Assembly: GCA_016190925.1 (NCBI GenBank)
Contig: JACPPQ010000017.1
Coordinates: 1-43,423 of the forward strand
Length of the DNA stretch: 43,423 nt
DNA from: Chloroflexota bacterium
GTDB taxonomy: Bacteria; Chloroflexota; Dehalococcoidia; Dehalococcoidales; JACPPQ01
Direction: 5' to 3'
Shown: in pieces, positions 1 to 8,762 of the stretch
Position numbering within the stretch: the stretch's first letter is position 1
Layout of the letters: each line of letters starts with the position of its first letter
Program-made: the position numbers and the translations under genes
The notes under the pieces: generated by a model
Seen by the model: only the letters and a program-made list of their open reading frames with translations
Database searches by the model: none
Told to the model about the DNA's origin: nothing

Positions 1-47
1 AAATATTTAGCTTCGAGTTGCGCACGAGCTACAAAATATTCTGCCAT
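1..47 (-). CDS. 5' end of an unidentified gene, cut by the window edge
   Basis: An ATG at position 47 on the minus strand opens a frame that runs off the window (MAEYFVARAQLEAKY...). An AAAGGTGTG stretch lies about 8 bases upstream and could serve as ribosome binding site. Only 15 residues are visible, so no family can be assigned. It lies downstream of hdrCB on the same strand, but a repeat-filled gap of about 400 bases separates them, so co-transcription is uncertain. Confidence 0.35.
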   Translation of the reverse strand, partial: MAEYFVARAQLEAKY

Positions 48-115
48 TTTTGCGCACACCTTTATTGTTAAGGGACTAAGCACCAAATACTAAACAAATT
101 CAAATTAACAAAATT

Positions 116-191
116 GAAATCCCTCTTAATCCCCCTTTGCGAAAGGGGGAGCCTCCCCATCCCACCACTGGATTCCCGCCTGCGCGGGAAT
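116..191. repeat. Two adjacent dispersed repeat motifs
   Basis: Positions 116-150 carry a GAAATCCC...TTAATCCCCC...AAAGGGGGA motif that recurs, modified, inside a coding sequence at 38551-38613. Positions 172-191 form a perfect hairpin, ATTCCCGC-ctgc-GCGGGAAT. Near-identical hairpins lie at 6448, 27882 and 41323. No gene is seen between positions 48 and 445. Confidence 0.75.
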
Positions 192-355
192 GACAAAAGG
201 GATTCTTTTTCGTGGTAATATCAAAATCCAAATATTCCAAGACGTTTTGAGTTCCTAAATTCGGTCATTTGAATTTGGCAATTATCCCTTGACATCAAGT
301 AAAGGGGTTTTAAATTTGGTAAAAGCTCCCGCATTTAATGAACCGGCAAGAACTC

Positions 356-432
356 CCTGTGGTCTTGCCACAGGAATGAATTGCCGTAAGCTCTTTATCG
401 TAGCCAAGACGCCCTGTGCTCTTGGCACAGGG
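356..432. repeat. Two similar hairpins in tandem
   Basis: CCTGTGG-tcttg-CCACAGG (356-374) and CCCTGTGC-tcttg-GCACAGGG (412-432) share the same loop and nearly the same stem. They lie just past the hdrB stop codon. They could act as transcript ends or mRNA stabilisers for hdrCB, but neither is followed by a clear T run on the minus strand. Confidence 0.55.
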
Positions 433-445
433 AGGTTCGCAATTT

Positions 446-1309
446 TTAAATCAGTCCCCTTTGCTTCAGCAACGGCCGGGGGTCTACGGTATGTCTTGAA
501 AGCCATTTGTCAACCGATTTGTTGCCGAAGGAAAGCCCCATCAGTTCCGTGAAATAGAAGACCGGGATGTTGTATTGCCTCCCTGACTCCCGCGAGATTT
601 CCTTTTGCCAGGAATCCAGGTTGGACTGGCACATGGGACATCCGGTAACGATGCAGTCTGCCCCCGCTTCCTCCGTCATGTCCAGTAGCTTCTGGATTAG
701 CCTGTAGGCCACGCCGGGCAGCGTGAGCACATGTCCCGCCCCGCAGCAATCGGTCTTGAACGACCAGTTTTTCACATCGGCGCCGAGCGCCTTCAAAATG
801 TTGTCTATCGTTTGGGGGTCATCGGGACACTTGACGTCAGTGACTTTCGGTGGCCGGGTGATAAGGCAGCCATAGTAGCAGACCGGGCTGAGCCCCTTGA
901 GGGATTTGACCATCTTGGCGCGTAGCGCCTTCTCGCCCACGTCATCCCAGATGAAGTCGGTCAGGTGCTTTATCTTGAAGTTGCCTTGAAATCCATCGAT
1001 AATACCCTCAATCTGTTTGCCAGTCCGCAGTTCTTTGTCGGCAACCTTCAGTCTCTGGTAGCAGGCCGCGCAGGGAACCACCATATTCATACCGGCTTTA
1101 TCGGCAACCAGCACATTCCTGGCGGGGAGGGCAAAGGCTAATACGTCGTTCGTGATGTGGCCGGACGAAGCCCCGCAGCAGCTCCACCCTTCAAGCTCTT
1201 TTAGCTCAACACCCAACTCCTTGGATATCGCTTCAGTGGAGTCAGCGTATTCCCTGGCTGTACCGTGGAGGGAGCATCCCGGATAGTATGAAACGTTTAT
1301 CGCGGTCAT
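446..1309 (-). CDS. hdrB: CoB-CoM heterodisulfide reductase subunit B-like protein (HdrB)
   Basis: A 287-residue protein with two cysteine-rich CCG domains. The first has C12, C44-C45 (WSCCGASSGH), C80 and C83. The second has C144/C148, C188-C189 (DCCGAGH), C224 and C227 (GCPMC). In characterised HdrB proteins such CCG sets hold noncubane [4Fe-4S] clusters that act on disulfides. Its ATG overlaps the hdrC stop (ATGA, 1306-1309), so the two are translationally coupled. No flavin subunit HdrA is adjacent, so the partner and the natural substrate are unknown. In bacteria without coenzyme M the pair probably moves electrons to another disulfide or quinone-like acceptor; that role is inferred. The family call is firm. 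Confidence 0.9.
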   Translation of the reverse strand: MTAINVSYYPGCSLHGTAREYADSTEAISKELGVELKELEGWSCCGASSGHITNDVLAFALPARNVLVADKAGMNMVVPCAACYQRLKVADKELRTGKQIEGIIDGFQGNFKIKHLTDFIWDDVGEKALRAKMVKSLKGLSPVCYYGCLITRPPKVTDVKCPDDPQTIDNILKALGADVKNWSFKTDCCGAGHVLTLPGVAYRLIQKLLDMTEEAGADCIVTGCPMCQSNLDSWQKEISRESGRQYNIPVFYFTELMGLSFGNKSVDKWLSRHTVDPRPLLKQRGLI

Positions 1310-1872
1310 TTCGCACCCGCCTTTTTGAAGATTTTCTTTACCTGGCCGCGCGCGGGTGAGAGAACAGGAAGGGGCTTGAGCTTACCTTTAGCAAACATGG
1401 ACATACCCATACCAGCCTGTTTAATCAGGCCGCTCAGTCCACTGCTTTTCAGGGTAAAGTTGACACCTACCTCCGGCTCAAAGACCCTGCCGTACTTCTT
1501 GATGGAGGCGAGAAATACATCGTGGAAAACGGGGACATTTTTCTGCGAGGGGGTTATCCCTTCTCGACGGGAGAGCTGCCTGAGGGTATCCATCACGTGG
1601 GCGATATCGATGCCGTTGGGACACCTGGTGGAGCATGTTTCGCAGGAGGCGCATACCCAGATGGTATCGCTCTTAAGCGCCTCATCTCTGAGGCCAAGAT
1701 GGACGGAGCGAGTGAGCTTGTGCGGGGGGATATCCATGGCAAAGGTTACGGGGCAGCCGTTGGTGCACTTCTCACACTGGAAGCAGGCAGAGACCTTCTG
1801 CCCGTTCATCTCCTCCACTTCCCTGCGAAAAGACCTCTTAGGGACTACTGCGGCCGGTACTCCTGCGGTCAT
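1306..1872 (-). CDS. hdrC: Heterodisulfide reductase subunit C-like ferredoxin (HdrC)
   Basis: A 188-residue iron-sulfur protein with two classical [4Fe-4S] motifs of the C-x2-C-x2-C-x3-C-P type, at C30/33/36/40 and C73/76/79/83. The spacing and the short helical linker match HdrC, which relays electrons between HdrA or another donor and HdrB. The ATG at 1872 has a GGGGAGGG ribosome site about 7 bases upstream. An internal ATG at 1809 has GGAGG only two bases upstream, too close to be preferred. First gene of a two-gene operon with hdrB. Confidence 0.9.
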   Translation of the reverse strand: MTAGVPAAVVPKRSFRREVEEMNGQKVSACFQCEKCTNGCPVTFAMDIPPHKLTRSVHLGLRDEALKSDTIWVCASCETCSTRCPNGIDIAHVMDTLRQLSRREGITPSQKNVPVFHDVFLASIKKYGRVFEPEVGVNFTLKSSGLSGLIKQAGMGMSMFAKGKLKPLPVLSPARGQVKKIFKKAGAK

Positions 1873-1878
1873 CTCTCG

Positions 1879-1898
1879 CCCTCCCCAGCTTCATTATA
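1879..1898 (-). promoter_or_regulatory. Ribosome site and candidate -10 element of hdrCB
   Basis: Read on the minus strand, a TATAAT (1893-1898) precedes a GGGGAGGG ribosome site (1879-1886) and the hdrC ATG. No good -35 hexamer is found 17 bases upstream (TCCTAT). The TATAAT lies close to the start codon, so a promoter here would give a short leader. Confidence 0.4.
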
Positions 1899-2341
1899 CT
1901 ATTTTAGGCACGTGTATAGGAAATGACATTAATCACGGGGTTTCTAATGGGGTAAAAGCGGGCTTTACGGTTCCAAAATGGGAAGCTGAACCGAACCATC
2001 GTATCCACCAACGTAGTTATAACACAAGACGGTTAGGGCTGTAAAGTGAAAAGAGAGGTTTGTTTGGCTTGTTGAGTCAACCCCGCCTCCTCCACCCGCC
2101 AGCTTGAAGGCAACACCATTCGTGCCACGATTTCAGTGCACTAAAATACATCCCGCAAGCAGGTGCTTGCGGGGCGGGTAAATCACGCAGGGTTTAACCG
2201 TAACGAGGACAACGTGCCTGCACGCCGGGATACGTTATGGACGCAGGCGCCCCAATCTCACCGAACACTCTTTGAGATGAGTGACTGCTGAGATTGCTTC
2301 GCCCGCCAGAGGCGGGTCTCGCAATGGCAGATGGAGGCCAA
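1899..2341. other. Intergenic stretch without a gene, with a nested hairpin at 2293-2325
   Basis: No convincing reading frame is seen. Positions 2293-2325 form a nested palindrome: outer arms ATTGC/GCAAT enclose CCCGCC-aga-GGCGGG (2302-2316). The outer arms recur around 32029-32061 and partly near 22553. The inner palindrome belongs to the GCC-GGC hairpin family listed at 18927, 21471, 22663 and 27831. A GCAAGCA-rich palindrome near 2155-2175 may be a further repeat. Confidence 0.6.
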
Positions 2342-2620
2342 TCACTTGGACTGATATGTCTGGCAATCAGCGTGCAAGCTATGGAAAGCAACATCGATGT
2401 TCGGGGATTTGCATTCCAGTTGCTGGTTGAACTTGCAGTCCGAAGCAAAGCAGGCGCCGATTCCACCCTTTACCTCCGCAAACCCACCCCTGGCGCTTCC
2501 GTGGTGGTAGGTGTTGCATTCTGCATGCGGGCCCACGTTTATCCCCAGCGTGTGACAGATATTTTGCTTGTTGTAGGTGCATGTGGATGCGTTACATTTG
2601 GCTACCTGGCTCATTTCCAT
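2342..2620 (-). CDS. Double DUF1540 small cysteine-rich protein
   Basis: A 92-residue protein with two copies of the DUF1540 pattern. Copy 1 (about residues 8-39) has C9, C14, C22 and C35 (CNASTCTYN, then AECNTY). Copy 2 (about 56-88) has the same arrangement (CFASDCKFN, then ADCQTY). DUF1540 domains are thought to bind metal, probably zinc, through the four cysteines; their role is unknown. A strong GGAGGT lies 6 bases before the ATG at 2620. It sits between redox genes, which would fit a metal-binding or redox accessory role, but this is only context. Confidence 0.85.
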   Translation of the reverse strand: MEMSQVAKCNASTCTYNKQNICHTLGINVGPHAECNTYHHGSARGGFAEVKGGIGACFASDCKFNQQLECKSPNIDVAFHSLHADCQTYQSK

Positions 2621-2697
2621 TTCTCTACCTCCTCTTTTGATAATTTGTTTTAAGCTTCACTTTTGAGTTTTGAACTTTAATTTTTGATCTTGAACAA

Positions 2698-3405
2698 TCA
2701 CTCCTTCTCGAAGTCGGTTTTGGCCGCGCCGCAAACGGGGCATACCCAGCTATCGGGGATTTTTTCAAAGGGAGTCCCCGGGCTTATGCCTCCGTCAGGG
2801 TCGCCCTTCTCAGGCTCGTAGATATAACCGCAAACGGTGCAACGGTATTTCGCCATCGCGGATTTCGCCTCCTGTTTTTCCTCAGCTTTAACAATCGGCT
2901 TTACTTCGGCATAGGTGGCAGCGGCTTTGGGAGTCAAGCCTCCCTTTATCTGATGGTAATAATCGTAGGTCAGGCAGGCCTTTTCAGCGAGCGTATCCGC
3001 ATCGACCACCTCGCCGATGAAAATTGTGTGAGTGCCTACATCAACCTCCTGTTTCACCCTGGCCTCCAGGTAGGAGACGGCGTTGTCCAGCACCACAGGC
3101 GCCCCTGTCTCCCCTATCTTGTAGTCCAGACCCTGGAATTTGTCTGTGTCACGCCCGGATTTGAAGCCGAAGCGACCGATAAAAGTGAGAGGAGTATCCT
3201 CGCAAAGGACAGAAACGGAAAAGACCCTGCTGTCCTTGATGTACTCCCAGGTAAGGTTGTTCCTGTTGATACTGACAGCGATGGTAGGCGGCTGGGAAGT
3301 CACCTGAAACACGGTATTGGCTATCTGCCCGTTGAATTTATCGCCCTTTCTGGAACTCACCACATACACCCCGTAGCCTATCTTCTGGAGAGCTTTGATG
3401 TTCAT
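2698..3405 (-). CDS. Flavin reductase-rubredoxin fusion (high-molecular-weight rubredoxin type)
   Basis: A 235-residue protein. Residues 1 to about 150 form an FMN-binding flavin-reductase-like domain ([18 protein letters not shown] start, then SVSVL and [14 protein letters not shown]). After a charged, Lys/Glu-rich linker, the last 50 residues are a complete rubredoxin ([20 protein letters not shown] ... WVCPVCG). The layout matches the high-molecular-weight rubredoxins of anaerobes, which pass electrons from NAD(P)H:rubredoxin oxidoreductase to flavodiiron oxygen or nitric-oxide reductases. The ATG at 3405 is preferred because it begins at the conserved N-terminus and has AGGCAGGG upstream; an in-frame GTG at 3426 lacks a ribosome site. 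No flavodiiron protein is visible in the window. Confidence 0.9.
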   Translation of the reverse strand: MNIKALQKIGYGVYVVSSRKGDKFNGQIANTVFQVTSQPPTIAVSINRNNLTWEYIKDSRVFSVSVLCEDTPLTFIGRFGFKSGRDTDKFQGLDYKIGETGAPVVLDNAVSYLEARVKQEVDVGTHTIFIGEVVDADTLAEKACLTYDYYHQIKGGLTPKAAATYAEVKPIVKAEEKQEAKSAMAKYRCTVCGYIYEPEKGDPDGGISPGTPFEKIPDSWVCPVCGAAKTDFEKE

Positions 3406-3636
3406 TTTCCCTGCCTTTTCAGTCACTCTGTAAGGCTAACGCACGGGAGTGCAACAATGTATATATTAACGGGCTTATAGTAATGCAGTATATCCGTAAG
3501 TCTACTTAATTAGGGCGGAAAAATCACGTAATCTGTAGCTATCAGCTTTTAGCTATTGGCTATTTGGTGTGATTGCTACATTTGTAGCAGTGATTTGCGA
3601 ATAACCTTTTGCAAAGAGCAGGATGTCAATCAGCTT

Positions 3637-6348
3637 TCAATGTCGGTTATCCAGCGCCATCCGTTTCCTGAGCAGGGCTTTCACCGCTTCCATGAGAACA
3701 AAGACCGCCAGGCCAAAAGTGATTATCAGACCGATTTCTCCAAGCGTGGGTATGGTAATACCGAAAGCATCTCTTATCGCGGGAATCTGAACCAGCGCGG
3801 CGACCAGCACAAGCTCCCAGACAATGGCAATGAGGAGCCACCTGTGCGGCGGCGCCTTGAAAACGCTGAATCTGAGAGAACGGCAGTTGACGGCTATTAC
3901 CAGCTCTACAACGATAAACAAAAAGAACATATCCGTTCTGTCACGAACTATGTCATCCATCCCGTGGAACCAGATAAAGAAAAAGAAGGGTGCTTCAACC
4001 AGGGCGGCCAGCAGTATAAAGGACTTCACGTCCCAGCCAAAGATACTGGCCTTCGGGTTTCTCGGTGGCCGCTGCATAATGTCGGGGTCAGGCGGGGCTA
4101 TTCCGAGCGCCAGGGCCGGAAGGCCATCGGTCGCCAGGTTCATGTACAATATGGCAGCCGGCAGCAGCGGCAGGAACGCGGGTCCCAGCGCGAGCACTAC
4201 TCCGCCGATGACAATCACCTCGACGATGTTGGCCTGAAGGAGATAAGCCAGGTATTTTTTGATATTATCGTAAATCCATCTTCCTCTCTCGATGGCCTTG
4301 ACGATGGTGGCGAAATTATCGTCGCTCAGTACCATGTCGGCCGCCTCTTTGGTAACATCGGTGCCGGTTATGCCCATGGCGATGCCGATATCTGCGTGCT
4401 TGAGGGCCGGGGCATCGTTTACCCCGTCACCGGTCATGGCCACCACTTCTCCCCTGGTCTTCCAGGCCTTGACTATCTTCAGCTTGTCCAGCGGTGACAC
4501 CCTGGCATAAACGGTAACTTTATCCACAATCTTCTCGAATTCCTCGTCAGGGAGCTTTCCCAGCTCAGCGCCGGTGAGCACCATATCACCGTCCTGATAG
4601 AAACCTATTTCTCTAGCGATGGCAACGGCGGTAAGTTTGTGGTCGCCGGTTATCATGACAGGCCTGATGCCCACCTGTTTACATGTCTTCGTGGCTTCCA
4701 TGGCCTCTTCTCTCGGGGGGTCCATCATCCCGGTAAGTCCGAGTAAGACCATATCACGCTCAATAGCCTCTTCAGTCCCATCGACCGCTTGAGAAAGTTC
4801 CCTGTAGGCTACCGCAAGGACTCTCAGGGCATCCAGCGCCATTTCCTCGTTTACTTTTAAGACCTTTGCTCTTTCTTCCGCCGTCAGGGACTTTATTCCA
4901 CTGCCATTCATAATGGAGGAGCACTTCTCCAGCACTACCTCCGGCGCGCCTTTCATAAAGGCAACCTTCTTGTCGTCTTCCATGGCGTGGATTGTAGTCA
5001 TCCGTTTTCTATCGGAGCTGAAGGGTATCTCCTCTACCCTGGGACTCTTGAGCCTGCTCTCCGTGGGATGCAAGCCTGACTTGGCCGCCGCTACCACCAA
5101 GGCGCCCTCTGTGGGGTCTCCCTTGATGGACCATTTGCCATCTCTTTCCTCAAGTGTGGAGTCGTTGCAGAGAAGCCCCCCCTGGAGAAGCAACTTCAGG
5201 GACGGATTGTCAGCCGCAGTGGTCATGCCTGGAGCCTTGAATTCACCCTGGGGAGTATAGCCTGCCCCGGTAACTTCTATCATTGCGCCTCCGGTGTATA
5301 TCTTCCTGATGGTCATCTCACCCTTTGTGAGCGTGCCGGTCTTGTCGGAGCAGATTACCGTAGTGCATCCGAGCGTCTCAACGGCGGGCATCCTCTTTAC
5401 CAGGGCGTTCCTCTTTGCCATCTGGCGCATTCCTATGGCCAGAGCGCCGGTGACGATGGCGGCCAGAGCCTCGGGGACGGCTGCAACGGCAAGGGCTACA
5501 GCGAACATCACCACTTCCAGCACGAACTTTATAGTTACTCCGCTACTCCAGAACGACTCCCTCACAAAGCTCACCGCTATGATGACCCCACAGATGGACA
5601 GGGCGATAATGCCGAGGGACTTGCCTATCTCCGCCGTCCTCTTTTCGAGCGGCGTCTTCTCGGTTTCAACAGTGGCAACCTGCTCCGCTATTTTGCCGAA
5701 CTCCGTGTTCATGCCGGTAAGCACAGCCACCGCTTTTCCCCGCCCGTAAGTTACGATAGTGCCGGTGAAGGCCATATTCTTCCTCTCCCCCAACGGCGCA
5801 TCTTCCGCAAATGGCCCCGTTTCTTTGCCGACAGGCGCAGATTCCCCGGTAAGAGGCGCTTCGTCACACCTTAGTGAATGGATTTCAGCCAGCCGGGCAT
5901 CAGCAGGAATCCGGTCCCCTGCCTCAAGGAGCAATATGTCCCCCGGGACGACCTCCTTCGAGGGAATCTCCTCTTCCTTTCCTTCTCTCAAGACTGTAAT
6001 CATGGGTGAGAGCATCTTTTTCAGCGCTTCCACCGCCCGCTCGGCCCTGTATTCCTGGGTGAACCCCAGGACCGCGCTGAAGACGACGATTACCGCGATG
6101 ATAGCGGCATCCATCAGTTCCCCGATGGCTGCTGATAGGATTATGGCTACCAGGAGGACTGCAATGAGGACGTCTTTGAACTGGTGAAAGAAGAGCGTGA
6201 GCGGTGAAATCCCCTTCTCTTTCTTAAGTTCGTTATATCCATATTGTTCAAGCCGTCTTTTTACTTCGTCTCCGGAAAGACCGCGGCTGAGGTCGGTATC
6301 CAGTTCTTTTAAGACTTGAGCTGACTCCATTGCATGCCAGACTGCCAT
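3637..6348 (-). CDS. Calcium-type P-type ATPase (P2A)
   Basis: A 903-residue cation pump. It has the actuator-domain TGES (residues 167-170), the phosphorylation motif SDKTGTLT with D335, and the hinge TGDGVNDAP. Membrane ligands match SERCA-type calcium pumps: VPEAL in M4 (E293), an N-x-x-E in M5 (QANIVEVI) and N-x-x-T-D in M6 (NLATDGLPA). The N-terminal cation-ATPase domain is present and the length is normal for the bacterial family. ATP hydrolysis would export Ca2+ (possibly Mn2+) from the cytoplasm. The start at 6348 has GAGGT upstream; a second Met lies at residue 7. Monocistronic, with repeats on its upstream side. Confidence 0.93.
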   Translation of the reverse strand: MAVWHAMESAQVLKELDTDLSRGLSGDEVKRRLEQYGYNELKKEKGISPLTLFFHQFKDVLIAVLLVAIILSAAIGELMDAAIIAVIVVFSAVLGFTQEYRAERAVEALKKMLSPMITVLREGKEEEIPSKEVVPGDILLLEAGDRIPADARLAEIHSLRCDEAPLTGESAPVGKETGPFAEDAPLGERKNMAFTGTIVTYGRGKAVAVLTGMNTEFGKIAEQVATVETEKTPLEKRTAEIGKSLGIIALSICGVIIAVSFVRESFWSSGVTIKFVLEVVMFAVALAVAAVPEALAAIVTGALAIGMRQMAKRNALVKRMPAVETLGCTTVICSDKTGTLTKGEMTIRKIYTGGAMIEVTGAGYTPQGEFKAPGMTTAADNPSLKLLLQGGLLCNDSTLEERDGKWSIKGDPTEGALVVAAAKSGLHPTESRLKSPRVEEIPFSSDRKRMTTIHAMEDDKKVAFMKGAPEVVLEKCSSIMNGSGIKSLTAEERAKVLKVNEEMALDALRVLAVAYRELSQAVDGTEEAIERDMVLLGLTGMMDPPREEAMEATKTCKQVGIRPVMITGDHKLTAVAIAREIGFYQDGDMVLTGAELGKLPDEEFEKIVDKVTVYARVSPLDKLKIVKAWKTRGEVVAMTGDGVNDAPALKHADIGIAMGITGTDVTKEAADMVLSDDNFATIVKAIERGRWIYDNIKKYLAYLLQANIVEVIVIGGVVLALGPAFLPLLPAAILYMNLATDGLPALALGIAPPDPDIMQRPPRNPKASIFGWDVKSFILLAALVEAPFFFFIWFHGMDDIVRDRTDMFFLFIVVELVIAVNCRSLRFSVFKAPPHRWLLIAIVWELVLVAALVQIPAIRDAFGITIPTLGEIGLIITFGLAVFVLMEAVKALLRKRMALDNRH

Positions 6349-6403
6349 ATCAATACCTCTCAGAATATGCTGTGTTGCGCCACCTATGAATGATGAAGAG
6401 CCT

Positions 6404-6524
6404 TCCGCGAAACGCGCCTATGGTTTAATTTCAATGTCTATTATGTCATTCCCCGCGAAGGCGGGGAATCTACTTTATGCATTATTAGACCCTCCGCCTT
6501 CGCGGAGGGTGACAGTTTCGCGGG
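6404..6524. mobile_element. MITE-like element, family 1, copy 1
   Basis: A 121-base stretch bounded by inverted ends TCCGCGAAAC (6404-6413) and GTTTCGCGGG (6515-6524). The same ends, with the adjoining GCGCC on the left and TGACA on the right, bound another element at 22601-22700. The interior contains two perfect hairpins: ATTCCCCGC-gaag-GCGGGGAAT (6448-6469) and CCCTCCGC-cttc-GCGGAGGG (6490-6509). It has no coding capacity. It lies between the P-ATPase and pyruvate kinase. That it moved as a unit is inferred from the shared ends. Confidence 0.6.
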
Positions 6525-6589
6525 ACGCTATGATGAATATTATCTTTGCACAGGTCCTTCAGGGAAAGATGGCCTCTATATCCAGCGAA

Positions 6590-8038
6590 TCACGTTATCT
6601 TTTCTACCTTGAGAAGATTAGTGGAGCCGGCAACGCCTATCGGGATGCCGCCGGTGATGACAATCAAATCCCCCGTCTTTGCCAGCCCAAGCTCCTGTGA
6701 AAGCCGTGCCCCGGTGGCAAACAGTTCGTCTATGGATGAAGGAAACGCGATGGGGAAGGGATGGACTCCCCAGCGCAGCAGCAGCCTTCCCGCCACAACG
6801 CTGCTGGGAGTTATTGCCAGTATGGGCACGCCGGGGCGGTATTTGGAAACGCGCCCTGCTGTGCTGCCGGACTCGGTAAAGGCCACGATGGCTGCCGCCT
6901 TCAGACGTTGGGCGGTGTGACAGGCGTTATAGCTTATCAGCTCCTCGGTCTGAGGGGCAAACCATTCGCCTCTTTCAGCCAAAATGCGTTCGTAAGGCAG
7001 TTTGTTTTCTGCCTCCTGTGCGATTTTTGCCATTATCCGTACAGCCTGCGCCGGATATTTCCCGACAGAGGTCTCCGCCGAAAGCATGACCGCATCGCTC
7101 CCGTCGAAGATGGCGTTGGCGACGTCGGTGACCTCGGCGCGGGTGGGACGCACGGAGTTTACCATGGACTCCAGCATCTCCGTAGCGGTGATAACGGGTT
7201 TTCCCGCGCGATTGCACTTTCGAATGATGTCCTTCTGCACCATCGGCACTTTTTCAATAGGTATATCCACTCCCAGGTCTCCCCTGGCTACCATGACACC
7301 GTCGCTGGCTTCAAGTATGCTATCGAAGTCGTGGACTGCCTGCCCGCGCTCTATCTTGGCGATAACAGGAATGTCCGCACGGTTCTCCCGCAATATGCCT
7401 TTGACGCCGGAGACATTGGCAGCACTGCTGACAAAGGACAGCGCCAGGTAGTCAGGCTTCTGCCCCACTGCAAAGATAATCTGCCTCCGTAGAGAATCGC
7501 TAATGAACGGCTCGATGCTGGGCATTCCGGGAATAACCAGGCCGCGGCCCTCGGTAAGCGGACCACCCACAGTCACGCGGGTTTTCACCTCGGCGCTCTC
7601 TACCTTAAGCACCGTGAGTTGCAACCTGCCATCATCAAGCAGGACGGTATCTCCCGCTTTAACGCTCTGCGGCAGGGTGGTGAGGTTCACCGGCACCAGA
7701 GTGGCATCACCCTCTACCTGCCGGGTGGTAAGCACCAGGGTGGCGCCTCTCTTGAGGACCGCATGGCCGCCTTTCAGCTTGCCGGTGCGGTACTTCGGCC
7801 CGGCGAGGTCTATGAGAGTGGCAACATTGATTCCCAGGCGCTGGCTCAACCTCTTCACCGTATCCACGTAACGGGCGTGGTTGTCGAAAGTCCCATGAGA
7901 CAGGTTCAGCCTGGCAACATTCATGCCCGCGCGGATGAGCCGCTCAATCATGGCCGCCGAACCTGTTGCCGGCCCGATGGTGCACACTATCTTGGTCCGC
8001 CTGTTGAAGAAGCGAGCATTTTTCATGGTTGTAATCAT
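6590..8038 (-). CDS. pyk: Pyruvate kinase
   Basis: A 482-residue enzyme converting phosphoenolpyruvate and ADP to pyruvate and ATP, the last step of glycolysis. Visible family motifs are KIVCTIGPA, NLSHGTFDNH, DLAGPKYRTG, VIAKIERG with the catalytic Lys, VMVARGDLG for metal and phosphate binding, ATEMLESM, and PTRAEVTDVANA. Length and C-terminal allosteric domain are normal, and there is no extra PEP-utiliser domain. Two residues differ from the usual consensus: DLxGPKIRTG reads PKYRTG, and IAKIEN reads IAKIER. The ATG at 8038 has AGGTG upstream; a second ATG lies 12 bases downstream. Confidence 0.95.
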   Translation of the reverse strand: MITTMKNARFFNRRTKIVCTIGPATGSAAMIERLIRAGMNVARLNLSHGTFDNHARYVDTVKRLSQRLGINVATLIDLAGPKYRTGKLKGGHAVLKRGATLVLTTRQVEGDATLVPVNLTTLPQSVKAGDTVLLDDGRLQLTVLKVESAEVKTRVTVGGPLTEGRGLVIPGMPSIEPFISDSLRRQIIFAVGQKPDYLALSFVSSAANVSGVKGILRENRADIPVIAKIERGQAVHDFDSILEASDGVMVARGDLGVDIPIEKVPMVQKDIIRKCNRAGKPVITATEMLESMVNSVRPTRAEVTDVANAIFDGSDAVMLSAETSVGKYPAQAVRIMAKIAQEAENKLPYERILAERGEWFAPQTEELISYNACHTAQRLKAAAIVAFTESGSTAGRVSKYRPGVPILAITPSSVVAGRLLLRWGVHPFPIAFPSSIDELFATGARLSQELGLAKTGDLIVITGGIPIGVAGSTNLLKVEKIT

Positions 8039-8210
8039 AGCACACCTGGCTGTGCTCTGGCACGGATTTGTGTCGTGTCAGGGAACCCGGAGATGTATTG
8101 GGGTAGATGGCAAGCTTGATTTCTAGCCTGCGCCGGAATGATAAGCTTTTGGTTCGGCTACAGAGTTGGGAAATGTTATCAGAAAGCCTTCGAGTGGGAT
8201 GGCGAAGAAA

Positions 8211-8762
8211 TCAAGCAAAAGTCTGAAACTTGTCCTTTTTGGCATTGCATATAGGGCACTCATCCGGTAAGTCCCCTTCGCAAGTCCATCCACAAACTGT
8301 GCATACGCTCACAGGACCAAGATTCACGTCCTTTTTCCCTGAGTCGATAGCCTGTTTGGCCTTTTGGAACAGGGCAGCATGAGTTTTCTCTCCCTCAAAC
8401 GCATAGGTGAAGCTCAGTTGCGCGCCTTTTTCCCTCTGGAGTTTTGCAGTTTCCAGAAAGGTGGGATACATCTCCGTAATTTCATACGTCTCACCATCGA
8501 TGCCGCCCTGGAGGTTCTGAGAAGTGCCACCGAGCCCAAAGACAGCCATCGAAGCACACAACTTATCGCCCACCTGGTCTTTCAGGGCACGGAAATGGCT
8601 GGCGGCGTGGACCGTCTCGGCTGAAGCGATGGCCCTGAAGAGCCGTGCGATATTGGGATAACCCTCCTGCTCAGCTTTATCGCCCCAAATCTTGTAGCGC
8701 ATGTGGGCCATGGATTCGCCGCCGTGAGCGTTTCGTAAATTGGATACCGTTATCGCATGCAT
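8211..8762 (-). CDS. Rubrerythrin
   Basis: A 183-residue non-heme iron protein that reduces hydrogen peroxide in anaerobes. An N-terminal ferritin-like four-helix domain carries the diiron ligands (RNAHGGESMAHMRY, then ETVHAASHF, then FEGEKTHAALF). A C-terminal rubredoxin-like domain has C-x2-C pairs (CTVCGWTCEGDLPDECPICN). An upstream in-frame start at 8819 would give 202 residues, but the ATG at 8762 has a strong AAGGAGG 8 bases upstream and starts at the conserved part, so it is preferred. Together with the rubredoxin fusion at 2698 it points to a peroxide and oxygen defence chain. Confidence 0.95.
   Translation of the reverse strand: MHAITVSNLRNAHGGESMAHMRYKIWGDKAEQEGYPNIARLFRAIASAETVHAASHFRALKDQVGDKLCASMAVFGLGGTSQNLQGGIDGETYEITEMYPTFLETAKLQREKGAQLSFTYAFEGEKTHAALFQKAKQAIDSGKKDVNLGPVSVCTVCGWTCEGDLPDECPICNAKKDKFQTFA

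Noticed and set aside
289-552. Small plus-strand frame at the hdrB end
   Set aside because: It runs through hairpin repeats and into antisense of hdrB, with no ribosome site.
3556-4497. Long plus-strand frame opposite the P-type ATPase
   Set aside because: It lies entirely within the antisense of clear ATPase motifs and has no recognisable protein character.
6761-7492. Plus-strand frame of 243 residues over pyruvate kinase
   Set aside because: It is antisense to conserved pyruvate kinase motifs and has no start signal.
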